Origin: Opitutales bacterium
GTDB lineage: Bacteria > Verrucomicrobiota > Verrucomicrobiia > Opitutales > Oceanipulchritudinaceae
Length of the DNA: 64,000 nucleotides
Direction: 5' to 3'
NCBI GenBank assembly: GCA_016932335.1
Contig: JAFGCZ010000015.1
Coordinates: 61,367-125,366 of the forward strand
In this document: positions 62,396 through 64,000 of the stretch, piece by piece
Position numbering within the stretch: position 1 is the stretch's first letter
Layout of the letters: each line of letters begins with the position of its first letter
Notes under the pieces: generated by a model
What the model was told of the DNA's origin: nothing
Databases searched by the model: none
What the model saw: the letters and a program-made list of their open reading frames with translations, nothing else
Program-made: the position numbers and the translations under genes

Positions 62396-63451
62396 TCAGG
62401 CAAAGCGCGGTGCCAGATCCTCATATGCTTTGAGAATGCAGTGCTCGGTTTCCGCCCAGTCGATGCACGGATCGGTAATGGACTGACCGTAAACTCCCTT
62501 TTCTCCCTTTGGCGGGATGGACTGGCTGCCGGCCACCAGATTGCTTTCCAGCATGGCGCCGATGACACCGCTTTGCACGTCCTTGGCTGTTTCTATCACG
62601 TCGGCAAACACATTCGGCATCTCTGTAGGATCCTTGTGGCAGTTGTCGTGAGAGCAGTCCACCATAATGGCAGACTTCAAATTATTTTTTACCAGAGCGT
62701 CTCTGGCTTCATTGATGTGGGCCTTGCTGTAATTGGGGCCCTGAGCGCCGCCGCGTAGAATCACATGGCAACTCTTGTTCCCGCACGTGGTAATCGAGCT
62801 GGCCAGGCCCTGAAAACTGATTCCCAAAAAAGTCTGTGGCTGGCTGGCCGCGCGAATCGCGTTGATTGCCGGAATCAGATCACCCGCCGTGCTGTTCTTA
62901 AAGCCAAGCGGCATGGAAAGGCCGCTGGCCATCTGCCGGTGTGTCTGCGACTCGCTGGTACGCGCCCCAATGGCCGACCAACTGATCAAATCCGAGATAT
63001 ACTGCGGCGTAATCGGATCCAGCAATTCCGTGGCTGTAGGTAGCTTCAAGTCCAGCACACTGCGCAGGAACTGGCGAGCCAGCTTCAATCCCAAAGGTAT
63101 ATTGTAGGTCTTGTCAATATTGGGGTCCATTATCAACCCCTTCCAACCCACCGTCGTCCGCGGCTTTTCAAAATACACGCGCATCACCAGCAACATACGG
63201 TCTTCCACCTGCTTGGAGAGCTTGGCCAGACGTTCGGCATACTCATAACCGGCTTTCAGATCGTGAATGGAACACGGTCCCAATACCACCAGAAAACGAT
63301 TGTCGTCTCCAAAAATGATTTCGCTGATCTCCTGGCGGGAATTGGAAATAAACTGTGTTTGTTCCTCGGTGCAGGGGAATTCACGGCATAGGTATTCCGG
63401 AGCCGGAAGTACCGCTGAGTCCACCACATTAACGTTGGTAATCTGAGTCAT
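62396..63451 (-). CDS. 3-deoxy-7-phosphoheptulonate synthase (DAHP synthase, type I)
   Basis: The 351-residue product matches the AroFGH type (E. coli AroG 350). The N-terminal arm is followed by LVVLGPCSIHD (metal-binding Cys and PEP site), FEKPRTTVGWKG, ATELLDPITPQY, IGARTSESQTHRQMASGLSM, VDCSHDN with the metal His, and a C-terminal SITDPCIDW. It joins PEP and erythrose 4-phosphate at the entry of aromatic synthesis. Which amino acid inhibits it cannot be read reliably. The ATG at 63451 gives the normal length; upstream starts at 63487 and 63511 would add 12-20 residues. Confidence 0.93.
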   Translation of the reverse strand: MTQITNVNVVDSAVLPAPEYLCREFPCTEEQTQFISNSRQEISEIIFGDDNRFLVVLGPCSIHDLKAGYEYAERLAKLSKQVEDRMLLVMRVYFEKPRTTVGWKGLIMDPNIDKTYNIPLGLKLARQFLRSVLDLKLPTATELLDPITPQYISDLISWSAIGARTSESQTHRQMASGLSMPLGFKNSTAGDLIPAINAIRAASQPQTFLGISFQGLASSITTCGNKSCHVILRGGAQGPNYSKAHINEARDALVKNNLKSAIMVDCSHDNCHKDPTEMPNVFADVIETAKDVQSGVIGAMLESNLVAGSQSIPPKGEKGVYGQSITDPCIDWAETEHCILKAYEDLAPRFA

Positions 63452-63613
63452 ACGCGATGCTTTGTTAAATTCGCAGTTGACCTTCATGCCGCCACTGCGC
63501 CCATCCCGCAAGTAAAAACCTGCCTTTCAACCCCTTTCCCACAAATGCACCCGCTTTATTCCCCTCAAACGCCCCGATATCCCCGTGCTCTCCACCAAGT
63601 CACTTCCTTCTGC

Positions 63614-63632
63614 TTCGTGCCCTTCGTGGTAA
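63614..63632 (+). repeat. Dispersed repeat TTCGTGCCC-TTCGTGGT
   Basis: TTCGTGCCCTTCGTGGTAA matches the 14141-14162 copy over most of its length. Confidence 0.6.
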
Positions 63633-63680
63633 ATGCTCACACCACACCTTGCCCAAGGTATCCAAGCCTCACCAGGGCAT

Positions 63681-63710
63681 TTCGTGTCCATGGGGGCGCA
63701 TTCATGGTTC
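63681..63710 (+). repeat. Interrupted copy of the TTCGTGTCC-TTC-TGGTTC repeat
   Basis: TTCGTGTCCA is separated by ten bases from TTCATGGTTC, as if the two halves had been split by an insertion. Confidence 0.45.
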
Positions 63711-63931
63711 AAATCGCAAACCCTGGCACCTTGTGGTGTTATAAACGTTTGACTTAAAGCCGCTGGTGTAATTGTGTGTGCATTATTGAGGTGAACGTTC
63801 GTTGCTTTGCATGAAGTAATCGTTAATTCGGCAAGATATTCAGCCTGCTCGAAACGCTCGTGGTGATCGCAAGGTAGAGGAGCGTTTCTGTTCTTTGATA
63901 AATACCCCAAATCCCAAGGCGACATCATTGC

Positions 63932-63975
63932 TTCGTGTGAGGCCATCTCTTACTGACTTCCCTTCGTGGCTCACA
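63932..63975 (+). repeat. Split copy of the TTCGTG...CCTTCGTGGCTCAC repeat
   Basis: TTCGTGTGAGGCC at 63932 and CCCTTCGTGGCTCACAA at about 63960-63976 resemble the two halves of the repeat. Confidence 0.45.
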
Positions 63976-64000
63976 ATCCGAAGACCCCACCGGCCTGGAG

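Larger units (their letters stand above)
63452..64000. other. Gene-free right end with dispersed repeats
   Basis: About 550 bases with no gene I can support. It includes several copies or half-copies of the TTCGTG...CCTTCGTGG repeat (63614-63632, 63681-63710, about 63932-63975). The minus-strand frame at 63527-63946 runs through them and reads as low-grade sequence. The DAHP synthase promoter should be near 63460-63520. Confidence 0.55.

Noticed and set aside
63527..63946. Minus-strand frame of 139 codons at the right end
   Set aside because: It runs through the dispersed repeats (giving IYHEGHEAEGS), has no recognisable domain and no good start. Treated as non-coding.

Overview
The window reads as a contiguous piece of a Gram-negative chromosome. 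The best guess is a Verrucomicrobiota bacterium of the Opitutae/Puniceicoccales type. Supporting signs are an LptD-like outer-membrane protein, an ScpA/trigger factor/ClpP/ClpX core, GspG-like pseudopilins with a DGDGK loop, GH115 and DUF1593 polysaccharide genes, menaquinone synthesis, and TTCGTGTCC-TTCGTGG-type dispersed repeats of the kind common in verrucomicrobial and planctomycete genomes. This is recognition of protein flavour, not a phylogenetic result.

Layout. 1-3.8 kb: end of rsmB, a two-TM coiled-coil protein, a TIG-domain lipoprotein and hemW. 3.8-12.4 kb: an A+T-rich accessory island holding an MFS exporter, a GH115 alpha-glucuronidase, two DUF1593 (nucleoside-hydrolase-like) secreted proteins and an AraC regulator. 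It is bounded by a diverged second copy of the hemW 3' end (12341-12417), which suggests site-specific insertion into hemW or a related exchange. 12.4-21.2 kb: type II NADH dehydrogenase, a GNAT, an inositol-phosphatase-family enzyme, a small XRE regulator, and sucA-sucB-lpd on the minus strand. 21.4-31.98 kb: an OppA-type lipoprotein, a four-gene overlapping pseudopilin cassette, menA, then on the minus strand lptD, scpA, a small gene with a probable CTG start, and trxA; then glgB. 32-46.7 kb: tig-clpP-clpX, hisA, a Lpd-like flavoprotein, then serA-plsY-hom-lysC-thrC, an aldo/keto reductase and cimA. 46.8-64 kb: an OlsF-like double acyltransferase, an EVE protein, tRNA-Leu(TAA), pepA, an AspT/YidE-type transporter, exonuclease III, a chemoreceptor, metF, rlmN, a lone exbD, a hydroxyacid dehydrogenase, a soluble TPR-histidine kinase, mdh and DAHP synthase, ending in a gene-free stretch with dispersed repeats.

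The housekeeping part joins the TCA cycle (sucAB-lpd, mdh), the quinone chain (ndh, menA), glycogen branching, protein quality control, and Ser/Thr/Met/Ile/His/aromatic amino-acid synthesis. Intergenic gaps are short and many convergent genes touch or overlap. The most distinctive features are the hemW-bounded polysaccharide island, the CTG-start gene between scpA and trxA, hairpins that hold the tig and clpP stop codons in their loops, and the pseudopilin cassette. No CRISPR array, rRNA, insertion sequence, integrase or replication origin was recognised.
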